DNA of 64,000 nucleotides, taken from positions 186,001-250,000 of the forward strand of contig NZ_JABJWH010000040.1 of NCBI RefSeq assembly GCF_015265435.1, in the 5' to 3' direction. A model generated the notes under the pieces. The model was not told the DNA's origin. It made no database searches and saw nothing but the letters and a program-made list of their open reading frames with translations. The DNA is from Alloalcanivorax profundimaris. GTDB lineage: Bacteria; Pseudomonadota; Gammaproteobacteria; Pseudomonadales; Alcanivoracaceae. Shown here piece after piece: positions 8,045-16,651 of the stretch. The position numbers and the translations under genes were made by a program. Numbering within the stretch: the first letter of the stretch is position 1; every line of letters begins with the position of its first letter.

Positions 8045-9390
8045 TGCCCGGCCGTGGTTCCCTGTTCTGGAAGCTGGCCCTGCTGCTGTCCCTGAGCGCG
8101 GTGATCACCGTGGGCCTGAGCTGGACACTGACCCGCCACGTGGGCAACCGGGTGTTGCTGCTCGACGACGAGGCCAGGACCGTGATGCGCGGTTACGCCA
8201 CCGAGGCCTGGCGGGCCTGGGACGGCGGCGGTGAAGCCGGCGTGGTGGCCTGGTTGAACGCCCTGGCGGAGCGGGAGCCCGGTGACGCCATGGTGGTGAA
8301 CGCCGACGACGCTTCCCTCAGCGGCCGGCCGCTCACCGACGCCCAGCGCGCCGGACTGCGCTTCCAGCGTAAACTGGACTGGCGCATGAGCTTCCGCATG
8401 ACCGCCATGCCCTACATCGGCGTGCCCTTTCCCCAGGCGCCGGAGGCCGGCAGCCTGGTGATGCAGCTGCCGCCCCGTTACTTCCCCGGCGGCAGCTGGC
8501 CCTACTGGAAAACCTTCCTGCTGGTGGTGATGCCGGCGCTGCTGGCGTTGCTCGCCGGCGCCCTGCTGTACTGGCGCATCATGGTGCCGCTGCGCCAGCT
8601 GCAGGCCCGGGTGCGGCGCTTCCAGGATGACCCGGCGGCCCGGGTGGACGCGGATCTGGCCCGGCGCGGCGATGAGTTCGGCGAACTGGGGCGGCGCTTC
8701 AACCGCATGGCGGAGCGGGTCGCCGGCATGCTCGACACCCAGCGCCGCCTGCTCCACGACCTGTCCCATGAATTGCGCACCCCGCTCAGCCGGCTGACCG
8801 TGGCCCTGGAGGGCGACCTCTCCGAGGCGGAACTGCGCCGCCGCGTGGCCCGGGAGCTGGCGGCCATGCGCACCCTGGTGGGCGACACCCTGAGCCTGGC
8901 CTGGCACGACACCGAGCAGAGCCGGGCCGCCACCGAGGTGCTGTCGCCGGCCTCGGTGTGGGAACTGGTGGCGGAAAACGCCGCCTTCGAAAGCGACTGG
9001 TCCCAGGCCCGTTTCCCCTGTCGGGTGCCGGCCTCGGCCCGGGTGCGGGGCAATCTCAACGACCTGGCCCAGGCCCTGGAAAACCTGGTGCGCAACGCGG
9101 TGCGTCACTCGCCACCGGACGGCCGGGTGACCCTGGATGGCCGCCGCGAGGGCGACGTCTGGCACCTGTGGGTGGCCGATGAGGGCCCCGGCGTGCCGGA
9201 CGAGCGCCTGGAAGCCATCTTCGAGCCCTTCGTGCGCCTGGACCGGGCGCGCTCCGCCGACCATGGCTTTGGCCTGGGGCTGAGCATCGCCCGCCGCGCG
9301 GTGGCCCGCCAGGGCGGCACGCTGTGGGCGGACAATGAGGGAGCGGGCCTGCGCGTGCACCTGCGGGTGCCGGCGGAGCCGGATGTATAG
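8044..9390 (+). CDS. Sensor histidine kinase of the iron two-component system
   Basis: A 448-residue membrane kinase. The first helix is at about 10-30, a periplasmic sensor of about 115 residues follows, and the second helix is FLLVVMPALLALLAGALLYW. Then come HAMP (MVPLRQLQARV), the dimerisation domain with the phospho-His in HDLSHELRTPLSRL, and the ATPase domain with N box NLVRNAVRH, G1 VADEGPGVP and G2 GFGLGLSIARR. The ATG shares one base with the regulator's stop (TGATG); a GTG at 8041 is also possible. The ligand is unknown; context suggests an iron or siderophore signal. Confidence 0.92.
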   Translation: MPGRGSLFWKLALLLSLSAVITVGLSWTLTRHVGNRVLLLDDEARTVMRGYATEAWRAWDGGGEAGVVAWLNALAEREPGDAMVVNADDASLSGRPLTDAQRAGLRFQRKLDWRMSFRMTAMPYIGVPFPQAPEAGSLVMQLPPRYFPGGSWPYWKTFLLVVMPALLALLAGALLYWRIMVPLRQLQARVRRFQDDPAARVDADLARRGDEFGELGRRFNRMAERVAGMLDTQRRLLHDLSHELRTPLSRLTVALEGDLSEAELRRRVARELAAMRTLVGDTLSLAWHDTEQSRAATEVLSPASVWELVAENAAFESDWSQARFPCRVPASARVRGNLNDLAQALENLVRNAVRHSPPDGRVTLDGRREGDVWHLWVADEGPGVPDERLEAIFEPFVRLDRARSADHGFGLGLSIARRAVARQGGTLWADNEGAGLRVHLRVPAEPDV

Positions 9391-9410
9391 AATGTAAATC
9401 CTCTTTATTT

Positions 9411-9432
9411 GCAAATACGAATGAATAGCATT
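9411..9432 (+). promoter_or_regulatory. Possible weak Fur-like site before the receptor gene
   Basis: AT-rich direct hexamers (AAATACGAATGAATAGCATT) lie 43-64 bp before the receptor start. The match to the Fur consensus is partial, so this could equally be the binding site of the adjacent response regulator. Confidence 0.3.
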
Positions 9433-9474
9433 TCGGGCTATTCAAGGTTCCATGCAAATAAGAGGAGTACTGGG

Positions 9475-11439
9475 ATGGGAAGCACCTGGCGCCTTACCCT
9501 GGCGGGGCTGCTGGCGGCCGCCGCCGTGCCGGCCCTGGCCGATGACACCGCCGACAACGACCACCGGCTGGGGGCGGTCACCGTCACCGCCGCGGGCCAC
9601 GCTCAGCAGCTGGAAGACGCGCCGGCCTCGATCAGCGTGATCACCCGCGAGCAGATCGAGCAGCGTTACTACCAGGACGCCACCGACGCCCTGCGCGACG
9701 TGCCCGGCGTCACCATCACCGGCGGCGGCTCCGGGGACCGCGGCAACGACATCGTGATCCGTGGCATGCCGTCTTCCTACACCCTGATCCTGGTGGACGG
9801 CAAACCGGTCTCCACCCGGGAAACCCGGCCCAACGGCAGCGCCGGCTTCGAGCAGGACTGGCTGCCACCGCTGCAGGCCATCGAGCGCATCGAGGTGGTG
9901 CGCGGGCCCATGTCCACCCTGTACGGTTCCGACGCCATCGGCGGCGTGATCAACGTGATTACCCGCAAGGTGGACCGGGAGTGGGGCGGCAGCCTGCAAC
10001 TGGACACCATCATCCAGGACGACTCCCGCTCCGGGGACATCCAGAAAGGCAACTTCAGCCTCAGCGGCCCGCTCCTCGAGGACACCCTCGGCCTGCAACT
10101 CTACGGCAGCGCCTACAGCCGCCAGGAAGACCGCTTCGTGGACGGCTACGAAGAGAAGAAGATGAACAGCCTCAACGCCCGGCTGTCCTTCACCCCCACG
10201 GACAACCAGGACTGGATACTGGAAGCCAGCCGCACCAACCAGCGCCGCCGCTCCCTGATCGGCTACAGCGCGCCGGCCACCGGCTGCCGGGGCGGCTGCA
10301 CCGATTCCGACAATGAGTTCAGCCGCGAGGCGTTCTCCCTGAGCCACACCGGCCGCTGGGATTTCGGCACCACCGACACCTATGTGCAGCGCGAGGAAGC
10401 GGAGAACGAAACCCGCGAAATGGAGATCACCAACACCTCCGCCAAATCCAGCCTGGTGCTGCCCCTGGGCGACCACATGCTGACCCTGGGCGCCAACGTG
10501 GAAAAGGAGGAGCTGTCCGACAAGACCTCCAACCGCATCTCCGACCGCACCGAGGTGGACGCCGCCCAATGGGCGGTGTTCGCCGAGGATGAGTGGATGT
10601 TGCCGGGCAACGTCAGCGTTACCGGCGGCGTGCGCCTGGACGACGACGAGAACTACGGCAGCCACGTGAGCCCGCGCCTGTACGGCGTGTGGGGTTTCGC
10701 GCCGCGCTGGACCCTGAAGGGCGGCGTGTCCACCGGCTTCCGCTCGCCGTCGCTGCGTGAGATCACGCCGGACTGGGGCCAGGTGAGCCGGGGCGGCAAC
10801 ATCTACGGCAACCCGGACCTGGAACCGGAAACCTCCCTCAACAAGGAGCTGGGGCTGTATTTCAACGCCGGCCGGCCGCTGCAGGCCAGCGTCACCGTGT
10901 TCCACAACGATTTCGAGGACAAGATCACCCGGGTGGCCTGCCCGATCAGCATCTGCACCGACGGACCCAACCAGTTCGGTTCCGACCCCACCTACCGGGT
11001 CAACGTGGACGAGGCCATCACCCAGGGCGTGGAAGCGGCGCTGTCCACCAACATCGCCCGGGTACTGGACATCACCCTGAGCTACACCTACACGGATTCC
11101 GAGCAGAAATCCGGCGAATACAAAGGCGAACCGCTCAACCAGATTCCCAAGCACCTGGCCAGCCTGCAGGCGGACTGGCGCGCCACCGACACGCTCTCGC
11201 CGTGGCTCACCGTGCGCTACCGGGGCGAGGAGAGCCAGCCGGTCACCGGGCCGTCCAGCAGCAGCATCGTGGCGCCCTCCAACACCCTGGTGGACGCCGG
11301 CCTGGCCTTCCGTCTGAACCGCAACGCCACCCTCAACACCGGGATCTACAACGTTGCCGACAAGGAAATCTTCCAGGACGAGTACGGCTACGTGGAAGAC
11401 GGTCGCCGCTACTGGCTGGGCATGAAGGTCACCTTCTGA
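9475..11439 (+). CDS. FepA/IrgA-like TonB-dependent siderophore receptor
   Basis: A 654-residue outer-membrane receptor. ATG 9475 has an AGAGGAG ribosome site and opens a signal peptide ending PALADD. The TonB box is likely GAVTVTAAG. The plug domain (about 35-155) carries ISVITREQIEQ, VPGVTITGGG, IRGMPSSYTLILVDGKPV and IERIEVVRGPMSTLYGSDAIGGVINVITRK motifs; the remaining 500 residues form the barrel, ending in Phe. Two cysteine pairs (GCRGGC, ACPISIC) mark extracellular loops. The plug resembles catecholate receptors (FepA, PfeA, IrgA); the ligand is inferred. It lies 84 bp after the kinase gene. Confidence 0.92.
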   Translation: MGSTWRLTLAGLLAAAAVPALADDTADNDHRLGAVTVTAAGHAQQLEDAPASISVITREQIEQRYYQDATDALRDVPGVTITGGGSGDRGNDIVIRGMPSSYTLILVDGKPVSTRETRPNGSAGFEQDWLPPLQAIERIEVVRGPMSTLYGSDAIGGVINVITRKVDREWGGSLQLDTIIQDDSRSGDIQKGNFSLSGPLLEDTLGLQLYGSAYSRQEDRFVDGYEEKKMNSLNARLSFTPTDNQDWILEASRTNQRRRSLIGYSAPATGCRGGCTDSDNEFSREAFSLSHTGRWDFGTTDTYVQREEAENETREMEITNTSAKSSLVLPLGDHMLTLGANVEKEELSDKTSNRISDRTEVDAAQWAVFAEDEWMLPGNVSVTGGVRLDDDENYGSHVSPRLYGVWGFAPRWTLKGGVSTGFRSPSLREITPDWGQVSRGGNIYGNPDLEPETSLNKELGLYFNAGRPLQASVTVFHNDFEDKITRVACPISICTDGPNQFGSDPTYRVNVDEAITQGVEAALSTNIARVLDITLSYTYTDSEQKSGEYKGEPLNQIPKHLASLQADWRATDTLSPWLTVRYRGEESQPVTGPSSSSIVAPSNTLVDAGLAFRLNRNATLNTGIYNVADKEIFQDEYGYVEDGRRYWLGMKVTF

Positions 11440-11462
11440 GGACCAAGCCGCGGTAAAACCGA

Positions 11463-11488
11463 AAAGGCCGGCGAATGCCGGCCTTTCT
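11463..11488 (+). terminator. Terminator after the receptor gene
   Basis: Arms AAAGGCCGGC and GCCGGCCTTT with a 4-base loop (GAAT), followed by a short pyrimidine stretch. It can serve both the receptor and the convergent DUF4168 gene. Confidence 0.75.
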
Positions 11489-11511
11489 GGTTCCCGGGGG
11501 AAAGCGGGGAC

Positions 11512-11910
11512 TTAGCGCTGCTCCTCGATGCGTTCGCGCAGTCCGGAATCGTACTGGGCCAGTTGCGCGATCTGGTTGTACTTGCGCACCTCCAGGCCGG
11601 AATCCTTCACCGCCTGGACCATTTCCTGCTGCGCTTCGCGCTGCATCTCCATGGCCTGCTCCGGCTGGTCGGAGTTCTCCTGCACCTTGGTGCGGTACTC
11701 GCCCTTGATCTCCTCCACCTTTTGCTGGGCGTCGGCGAACTGCTGAACCTCGTTGTCGGAAATGTCCGAGGCCTCGCCCAGGGCCGGCTGAGCGGTCCGC
11801 GGTGCCTGCGGAGGTGGCTGCTGACCCGCGGCGTTCTGCTGCGCCAGGGCGGCGCCGCTGAGGCCGGCGGCCAGGAACAGAGCGGACAGAGACAGAACTC
11901 GTTTTTTCAT
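11512..11910 (-). CDS. DUF4168 secreted protein
   Basis: A 132-residue protein with a signal peptide (MKKRVLSLSALFLAAGLSGA, cleaved after ALA) and a Gln/Pro-rich linker. The rest is helical and charged: DISDNEVQQFADAQQKVEEI and a C-terminal SGLEVRKYNQIAQLAQYD, the pattern of DUF4168. Function of the family is unknown; it is often stress-linked. The frame runs 18 codons further upstream, but the MKKR start gives a proper signal peptide and has an AAGGAG ribosome site. It is a single gene, convergent with the receptor. Confidence 0.85.
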   Translation of the reverse strand: MKKRVLSLSALFLAAGLSGAALAQQNAAGQQPPPQAPRTAQPALGEASDISDNEVQQFADAQQKVEEIKGEYRTKVQENSDQPEQAMEMQREAQQEMVQAVKDSGLEVRKYNQIAQLAQYDSGLRERIEEQR

Positions 11911-12141
11911 GGCAAAGCTCCTTGACTGCTTGGTAAAGGGGACATATTTCCTGTGTCCCCTCATTGGGACCGGCCTTAGAGCATGAGTTCCGGCGCCGGA
12001 GCGTCAAATTCCGTAAAGCCGCCTTTGTTCACATATGCTTTATGGGCATAAAAATAGCACTAGATATTTCTTTTAAATGTTTCGGCCGTCCTTATCATGT
12101 CCATTCCAAGCCACCGATCTGGAACAAGGACAGGCAACACC

Positions 12142-12852
12142 ATGGGTAACGCGCAGCTGATCACACGAGTGGGCGACAACAGCGCCGGCCTCTCCCGGGA
12201 CGCCATCGAGGATCTCAACCGGATCTACGCGCCCCTGGATTTCGAAGCCCGGATCCGCCGCGTCTATCAGGATTTCGCCCCCGAGAAGGTCATGGTGACC
12301 TCGTCCTTCGCGGCCACCTCCGCTTATTTCCTGCACATCATCTCCCGCATCCGACCGGAGCAGAAGATTCACTTCATCGACACCGGGTACCACTTCCAGG
12401 AAACCCTGGACTACAAGGAATACCTGGTGGAGAAGTTCAAGCTGGACGTGATCGACCTGCGCGCCGACCCGCGCCAGCACCAGATCACCCAGGACGAACA
12501 AATGTGGCGCACCGACCCGGACCTGTGCTGCCAGGTCAACAAGGTGCAGCCCCTGGAAGACGCCAAGGAAAACTACGACCTGTGGATCTCCAGCCTGATG
12601 GGCTGGCAGACCGAGCACCGGGCCGGCCTGGAAGTCTTCGAGGAGCGCCGGGGCATGATCAAGTTCAACCCCATGATCGACGTGACCCGGGAGCAACGGG
12701 ATGCCTACATCGCCGACCACGACCTGCCGTTCCACCCGCTGGTTGAGGAAGGCTACCACTCCATCGGCTGCAGCCACTGCACCTGGAAAGGCGAAGGCCG
12801 CGAAGGCCGCTGGCAGGGCTCCAGCAAGACCGAGTGCGGCATTCACCTCTGA
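12142..12852 (+). CDS. cysH: Assimilatory adenylylsulfate (APS/PAPS) reductase
   Basis: A 236-residue sulfate-assimilation enzyme that reduces (P)APS to sulfite with thioredoxin. Visible are the nucleotide-binding HFIDTGYHFQETLDY segment and the catalytic cysteine in the C-terminal ECGIHL tail. The pair DLCC plus SIGCSHCTW forms the four-cysteine [4Fe-4S] ligand set seen in APS-type reductases and absent from E. coli CysH, so APS rather than PAPS is the more likely substrate. The usual Arg of CCxxRK is Asn here (CCQVNK). The ATG at 12142 has an AGGACAGG upstream. The 230-bp gap before it is AT-rich and should hold its promoter. Confidence 0.93.
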   Translation: MGNAQLITRVGDNSAGLSRDAIEDLNRIYAPLDFEARIRRVYQDFAPEKVMVTSSFAATSAYFLHIISRIRPEQKIHFIDTGYHFQETLDYKEYLVEKFKLDVIDLRADPRQHQITQDEQMWRTDPDLCCQVNKVQPLEDAKENYDLWISSLMGWQTEHRAGLEVFEERRGMIKFNPMIDVTREQRDAYIADHDLPFHPLVEEGYHSIGCSHCTWKGEGREGRWQGSSKTECGIHL

Positions 12853-12898
12853 CGCCCCCCCATGAACGCGCGCTTCTAAACGCGCCGCGCGATTGAGA

Positions 12899-12924
12899 AA
12901 ACGGGCTTCGGCCCGTTTTTTTTG
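12899..12924 (+). terminator. Rho-independent terminator after cysH
   Basis: Stem ACGGGC/GCCCGT with a TTCG loop followed by eight T residues; a textbook intrinsic terminator. Confidence 0.92.
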
Positions 12925-12951
12925 TCCCGCAGTGTGAAACAAAATCGATGT

Positions 12952-13005
12952 CATCGATGGTTTTCATGCAACTTAATCATTTTTAAGCATTATTGTGCCC
13001 CTCTA
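12952..13005 (+). promoter_or_regulatory. Promoter/operator element shared with 18490-18543
   Basis: This 54-bp AT-rich stretch begins CATCGAT and aligns without gaps to the stretch before the citryl-CoA-lyase-like gene, with 40 identical positions by hand count. It contains a TATATT-like -10 downstream. It sits 64 bp before the hydrolase start codon in a region otherwise unlike its surroundings. It is the likely target of the LysR regulator at 17580-18461. Confidence 0.7.
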
Positions 13006-13068
13006 TATTCATTTTCAGGCCCTCTTCATCGGTTCCCATCACACACAACAAAAGAGGAGCGCGGCACG

Positions 13069-13887
13069 ATGAAGGCAACCACGATTTCCGCCCCGGGCGC
13101 TCACCGCCCGGACCCCGACCGGCCGATTCTGATGCTGCTGCCCGGCATGGTGTGCAACGGCCGCGCCTGGCGCGACCAGGCCCGCCACCTGGCGGGCCGC
13201 TGCGAACCGCGCATCGCTGACTACGGCGGCGCCCGCCACATGACCGACATGGCCCGGGCGGTGCTCGCCCAGGCGCCGGACCGCTTCCTGCTGGCCGGTC
13301 ACTCCATGGGCGCCCGGGTGGCCATGGAAGTGCAGCGGCTGGCGCCGGAGCGGGTGCTCGGGCTGTGCTTCGCCGGCACTGAATGCGGCCCCAGCCCCGC
13401 CGGCGAAGCGGGCCGCCGGGAAACCGAAAGCCGCGACGCCTTGCTGGCGGTGGCCCGGCAACAGGGCATGCCCGCCATGGCCCGCCGCTGGCTGCCGGCC
13501 CTGATCCCGGAAGCCCGGCTTGCCGACGAGCAACTGGTCGAGGACATCCTCACCATGATCGCCGAGCATTCCCCGGACCAACTGGAAGCCCACATCGCCG
13601 CCGGCGCCACGCGCCCGGATTCCCGCGCGGTGCTGCGCGCCATCGCCACGCCCACCTTGCTCCTGGCGGGCGCCGAGGACCGGCTGCGCCCGCCGGCGGC
13701 CCACCGGGAAATGGCCGCCCTGATCCCCGATGCCCGGCTGGTGGAGATTCCCGGTGCCGGGCACATGCTCACCATGGAAAACCCCGAGGCCGTCAACGCC
13801 GCCCTGGATGAATGGGTCGCGGCGACCCGGCCGCTTTGTTCCCGAGGGGCGGCGCCTACCCCGGCCCGCCCCGTCAATGTCGACTAA
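13069..13887 (+). CDS. Alpha/beta-fold hydrolase, first gene of the catabolic operon
   Basis: A 272-residue cytoplasmic hydrolase. The oxyanion segment LMLLPGMVCNGRAW (about 21-34) is followed by the nucleophile elbow GHSMG (Ser about 79), the acid in AGAEDRLRPP and the catalytic His in PGAGHMLTMENP. Enzymes of this fold in aromatic gene clusters cleave the C-C bond of ring-fission products or hydrolyse esters and enol-lactones. ATG 13069 has a strong AAGAGGAG site; the frame extends upstream into the promoter. The next gene follows 18 bp later. The substrate is unknown. Confidence 0.85.
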   Translation: MKATTISAPGAHRPDPDRPILMLLPGMVCNGRAWRDQARHLAGRCEPRIADYGGARHMTDMARAVLAQAPDRFLLAGHSMGARVAMEVQRLAPERVLGLCFAGTECGPSPAGEAGRRETESRDALLAVARQQGMPAMARRWLPALIPEARLADEQLVEDILTMIAEHSPDQLEAHIAAGATRPDSRAVLRAIATPTLLLAGAEDRLRPPAAHREMAALIPDARLVEIPGAGHMLTMENPEAVNAALDEWVAATRPLCSRGAAPTPARPVNVD

Positions 13888-13905
13888 AAACAAGAGGACA
13901 TGACG

Positions 13906-14517
13906 ATGACCGAAGCCACTACCGTTAACGGCAACCCGGAACGCATCGCCGCCCTGCGCCAGGCCAATCGCGTGGGCAAGCTGCACCACCACGCCTTCAT
14001 GGCCCGGGACATGGAAGAAACCCGCCGCTTCTACGAGGACATCCTCGGCCTGCCGCTGGTGGGCACCTGGGTGGAGCGGGTCAACCCGGTCACCGGCCAG
14101 CCGGACAACTACGTGCACACCTTCTTCGAACTCAATGACGGCAGCTGCCTGGCGTTCTTCCAGTTCAAATCCGAGCAGGCGAGCGAGGAGACCTCGGTGA
14201 ACAAGTTCGAGGACATCAACCCCTTCGCCCACCACATCGCGCTCACCGTGGAAGGCAAGGATACGGTACGCCACTTCAAGCAGAAGCTGGCCGACGCCGG
14301 CGTGTCCGCTTTCGAGACCGACCACGGTTACTGCTACTCAATCTATTTCCATGACCCCAACGGGCTGCAGGTGGAACTGACCACCCTGGTGCCGGCCACC
14401 GACCGGCTGATGAACGAAGCCGCCGACACCGCCCACGAGACCCTGGCCACCTGGCTCAAGGAAGAGGACATGGCCAGCAACAACACCGAGCGCGGCGACG
14501 GCTGGGTGCGCGCATAA
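13906..14517 (+). CDS. VOC-superfamily protein, extradiol-dioxygenase/glyoxalase type
   Basis: A 203-residue protein with one clear vicinal-oxygen-chelate domain pair. Metal ligands can be read as His in KLHHHAFMARD, His in PFAHHIALTV and Glu in GLQVELTTL, the His-His-Glu set of this superfamily. RRFYEDILGLPLVG is the common first-module motif. It is shorter than two-domain extradiol dioxygenases (about 290 residues), so ring cleavage is plausible but not proven; glyoxalase-like isomerase activity is the alternative. ATG 13906 has AGAGGA at proper spacing, while the ATG at 13900 would be too close. Confidence 0.82.
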   Translation: MTEATTVNGNPERIAALRQANRVGKLHHHAFMARDMEETRRFYEDILGLPLVGTWVERVNPVTGQPDNYVHTFFELNDGSCLAFFQFKSEQASEETSVNKFEDINPFAHHIALTVEGKDTVRHFKQKLADAGVSAFETDHGYCYSIYFHDPNGLQVELTTLVPATDRLMNEAADTAHETLATWLKEEDMASNNTERGDGWVRA

Positions 14518-14553
14518 AAACAAAGACAAGAATCAAGAACCAGGAGATCTGAA

Positions 14554-16209
14554 ATGAATACTGAAACAGTTCTGATCGTGGGTGGCGGCCCGAGCGGTTT
14601 GATCATGGCGCACGAACTGCTGCGTCGCCGGGTGCCGGTAAGAATTGTGGAGAAAAGGCAGGGGCCGTCCCACACCACGCGAGCGATGACGGTGCATGCC
14701 CGTTCCATGGAAATGTTCGAACACATGGGCCTGGCGCACCGGCTCGAGGAAGTGTGTCTGGAGTGCCCCGGCAATATCTACCATTTTCCCTTCCTGGAGG
14801 ATCATCAGCATCCGCGTACCGATTACCGGAATCTTCCCACCCGTTTTCCTTTCTACTACAAGATCAACCAGAACGACTTCGAGCAGGTTCTGCGGGAGCA
14901 CCTTTATTCGCATTACAGCATTCGGCCGGAGTACCAAACGGAGCTGGTGGGCCTGAGTCAGGGTGGCGACCGTGTTCATGCTTCGATCAAACGCCCCGAC
15001 GGCAGCCTGGAAAAGCAGGATTACCCCTGGGTGGTCGGTTGCGACGGCGTACGCAGTTTTGTCCGCGAGGCCGCCGGCATTGAGTTTGTCGGCGAGGATG
15101 TGGCGGTCATGGCGATGATGGACGTTGAACTGGAGAACGTCACTTTCGATGATCGCTGGATGAATTACTACTTCAATAAAGACCTGTTCATGAACTGCAC
15201 CAAGCTGCCAGGGAAGTACTGGCGGATCTACATGAGTGAGCCCACCGGCGAATACGTGAACGCCGAGGACAAGAGGCAGGCTTTTCAGGAAGTGGCTGAC
15301 CGGATCGGCATCGGCTTCAAGGTGGGCGAACCGCAATGGGCCACTTCCTGGCAAATCAGAAACAACATCGCCGAGAAGTACCGCAATAACCGCATGTTGA
15401 TATGCGGCGATGCATCGCACGTCCATTCGCCCTCCGGCGGGCAGGGAATGAACGGCTGTATGCAGGATGCGTTCAACCTGGGCTGGAAGCTGGCCGCGGT
15501 CTACAAGGGGCAGGCGCCGGAGCGGATCCTGGATACCTACGAAGTTGAACGAAAGCCCATTGGCGAGCAGATCAGCGAGGGGGCCATGGCGACCCACGAG
15601 ATCGTCATGGGCTTCGGCGTCGAGCCGGAGGACCGGTTGCACCTGACCAAGGTGCCGGGCTGGGAGGAGCGGACCGTGAATCTGGTATCCGGCTTATCGC
15701 ACACCTACCGGGACGTGGTGCGTCTGCCCGAGGGGCTATCGGCGGTGGCCGGCCCGGAGGCGGGGGATCGGGCCCCGGATGCCAAGCTGCTTCGCGAGCC
15801 GCGGAAGCGGGTGTATGACCTTTGCCGGCATCCCGGTTTCACCGTTCTCGCGATTCCGGGCAAGGCGCGTGAGCAGGATCTGGCTTCCTTCTCGAGGCTG
15901 AGCCAGGAGCTGGAAGCGAAGTTCGGTGCTTCCGTGTCCGTTTTTCTGATCGCCGAGGATGAGCGGGCCGGCTTCGATATGGATCACTGCTGCGCGGATG
16001 AAACCGGAGAGGTACTGGAACGATACGGGATTGGCGACGAAGGCCGCCTGGTCGTCATCCGGCCGGACCTGTTCATTGGTCTGACCTGTCTGCCGAAGGA
16101 CGGCAACCTGATCGGCGAATACATGGAACAGTGGTTTCCGGCGCGGGCCAAGGCCGGCGATACGGCGAATACGGGTGCCGAGGAGCGCCTTGGCGAGACG
16201 GTTGGTTGA
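14554..16209 (+). CDS. FAD-dependent aromatic hydroxylase (PheA/TfdB/MhpA type)
   Basis: A 551-residue flavoprotein monooxygenase. The N-terminal dinucleotide fold has GGGPSGLIMAHELLRR, then the DG motif GCDGVRSFVREAAG, then the GD motif ICGDASHVHSPSGGQGMN, all diagnostic of class A flavin hydroxylases. The C-terminal 150 residues form the thioredoxin-like domain of the phenol hydroxylase branch. The enzyme would hydroxylate a phenol or hydroxylated aromatic acid using NAD(P)H and O2. An AGGAGA ribosome site precedes the ATG. Codon use is less GC-biased than in the flanking genes, hinting at separate acquisition. Confidence 0.9.
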   Translation: MNTETVLIVGGGPSGLIMAHELLRRRVPVRIVEKRQGPSHTTRAMTVHARSMEMFEHMGLAHRLEEVCLECPGNIYHFPFLEDHQHPRTDYRNLPTRFPFYYKINQNDFEQVLREHLYSHYSIRPEYQTELVGLSQGGDRVHASIKRPDGSLEKQDYPWVVGCDGVRSFVREAAGIEFVGEDVAVMAMMDVELENVTFDDRWMNYYFNKDLFMNCTKLPGKYWRIYMSEPTGEYVNAEDKRQAFQEVADRIGIGFKVGEPQWATSWQIRNNIAEKYRNNRMLICGDASHVHSPSGGQGMNGCMQDAFNLGWKLAAVYKGQAPERILDTYEVERKPIGEQISEGAMATHEIVMGFGVEPEDRLHLTKVPGWEERTVNLVSGLSHTYRDVVRLPEGLSAVAGPEAGDRAPDAKLLREPRKRVYDLCRHPGFTVLAIPGKAREQDLASFSRLSQELEAKFGASVSVFLIAEDERAGFDMDHCCADETGEVLERYGIGDEGRLVVIRPDLFIGLTCLPKDGNLIGEYMEQWFPARAKAGDTANTGAEERLGETVG

Positions 16210-16213
16210 GACG

Positions 16214-16606
16214 ATGAAGATTCATCACGTCCTTGTCCGTCAGCACGTCGATCTGTCCCGTTTCGAGGAAAGCGTGCGTTTCTACGAGGGTCTCTTCAAC
16301 GAAGAGGCCCGGCTTCGGCTGACGCCGGTTGAAGGGGCGCTGCACGTGGCCCAGGTCGCCTCGGTCCTTCTGGTTGGCGTCGGTGCGGATATGGCCGGCG
16401 AGATGCCGGATGTCCGCTCGGCGTTTCTGGTGGACAAGCTCGAGGATGTAGTGCGCGATGTCGTCGCCCAAGGCGCCCGGCTGGTCGAGGCAATCACCAC
16501 CATTGAAACCGGACAATACGCTCTGATTCGTCACCCGGACGGGCTTCTGGTCGAGTACGTGGAACACACCCGAAAGAATCCCAAGGATTTTGTCCTCTCC
16601 GAATAG
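16214..16606 (+). CDS. Small single-domain VOC protein
   Basis: A 130-residue protein starting MKIHHVLVRQHVDLSRFEESVRFYEG, a VOC opening with a candidate metal His, and ending in LIRHPDGLLVEYVEHT with a candidate metal Glu. It follows the hydroxylase by 4 bp and so is translationally linked. Size and motifs fit a small glyoxalase/ring-cleavage-like or isomerase protein. The reaction is unknown. It is unlike the 203-residue VOC protein in the same operon and not a simple duplicate. Confidence 0.78.
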   Translation: MKIHHVLVRQHVDLSRFEESVRFYEGLFNEEARLRLTPVEGALHVAQVASVLLVGVGADMAGEMPDVRSAFLVDKLEDVVRDVVAQGARLVEAITTIETGQYALIRHPDGLLVEYVEHTRKNPKDFVLSE

Positions 16607-16617
16607 TGCTTGCCTTA

Positions 16618-16640
16618 GCCGCCTTCCGGGCGGTTTTTTT
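16618..16640 (+). terminator. Intrinsic terminator or attenuator before the porin gene
   Basis: CCGCC/GGCGG stem with a 5-base loop followed by seven T residues. It lies between the small VOC gene and the porin gene, whose start is only about 12 bp later, so it may reduce porin expression relative to the upstream genes. Confidence 0.75.
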
Positions 16641-16651
16641 GAGGAATGAAT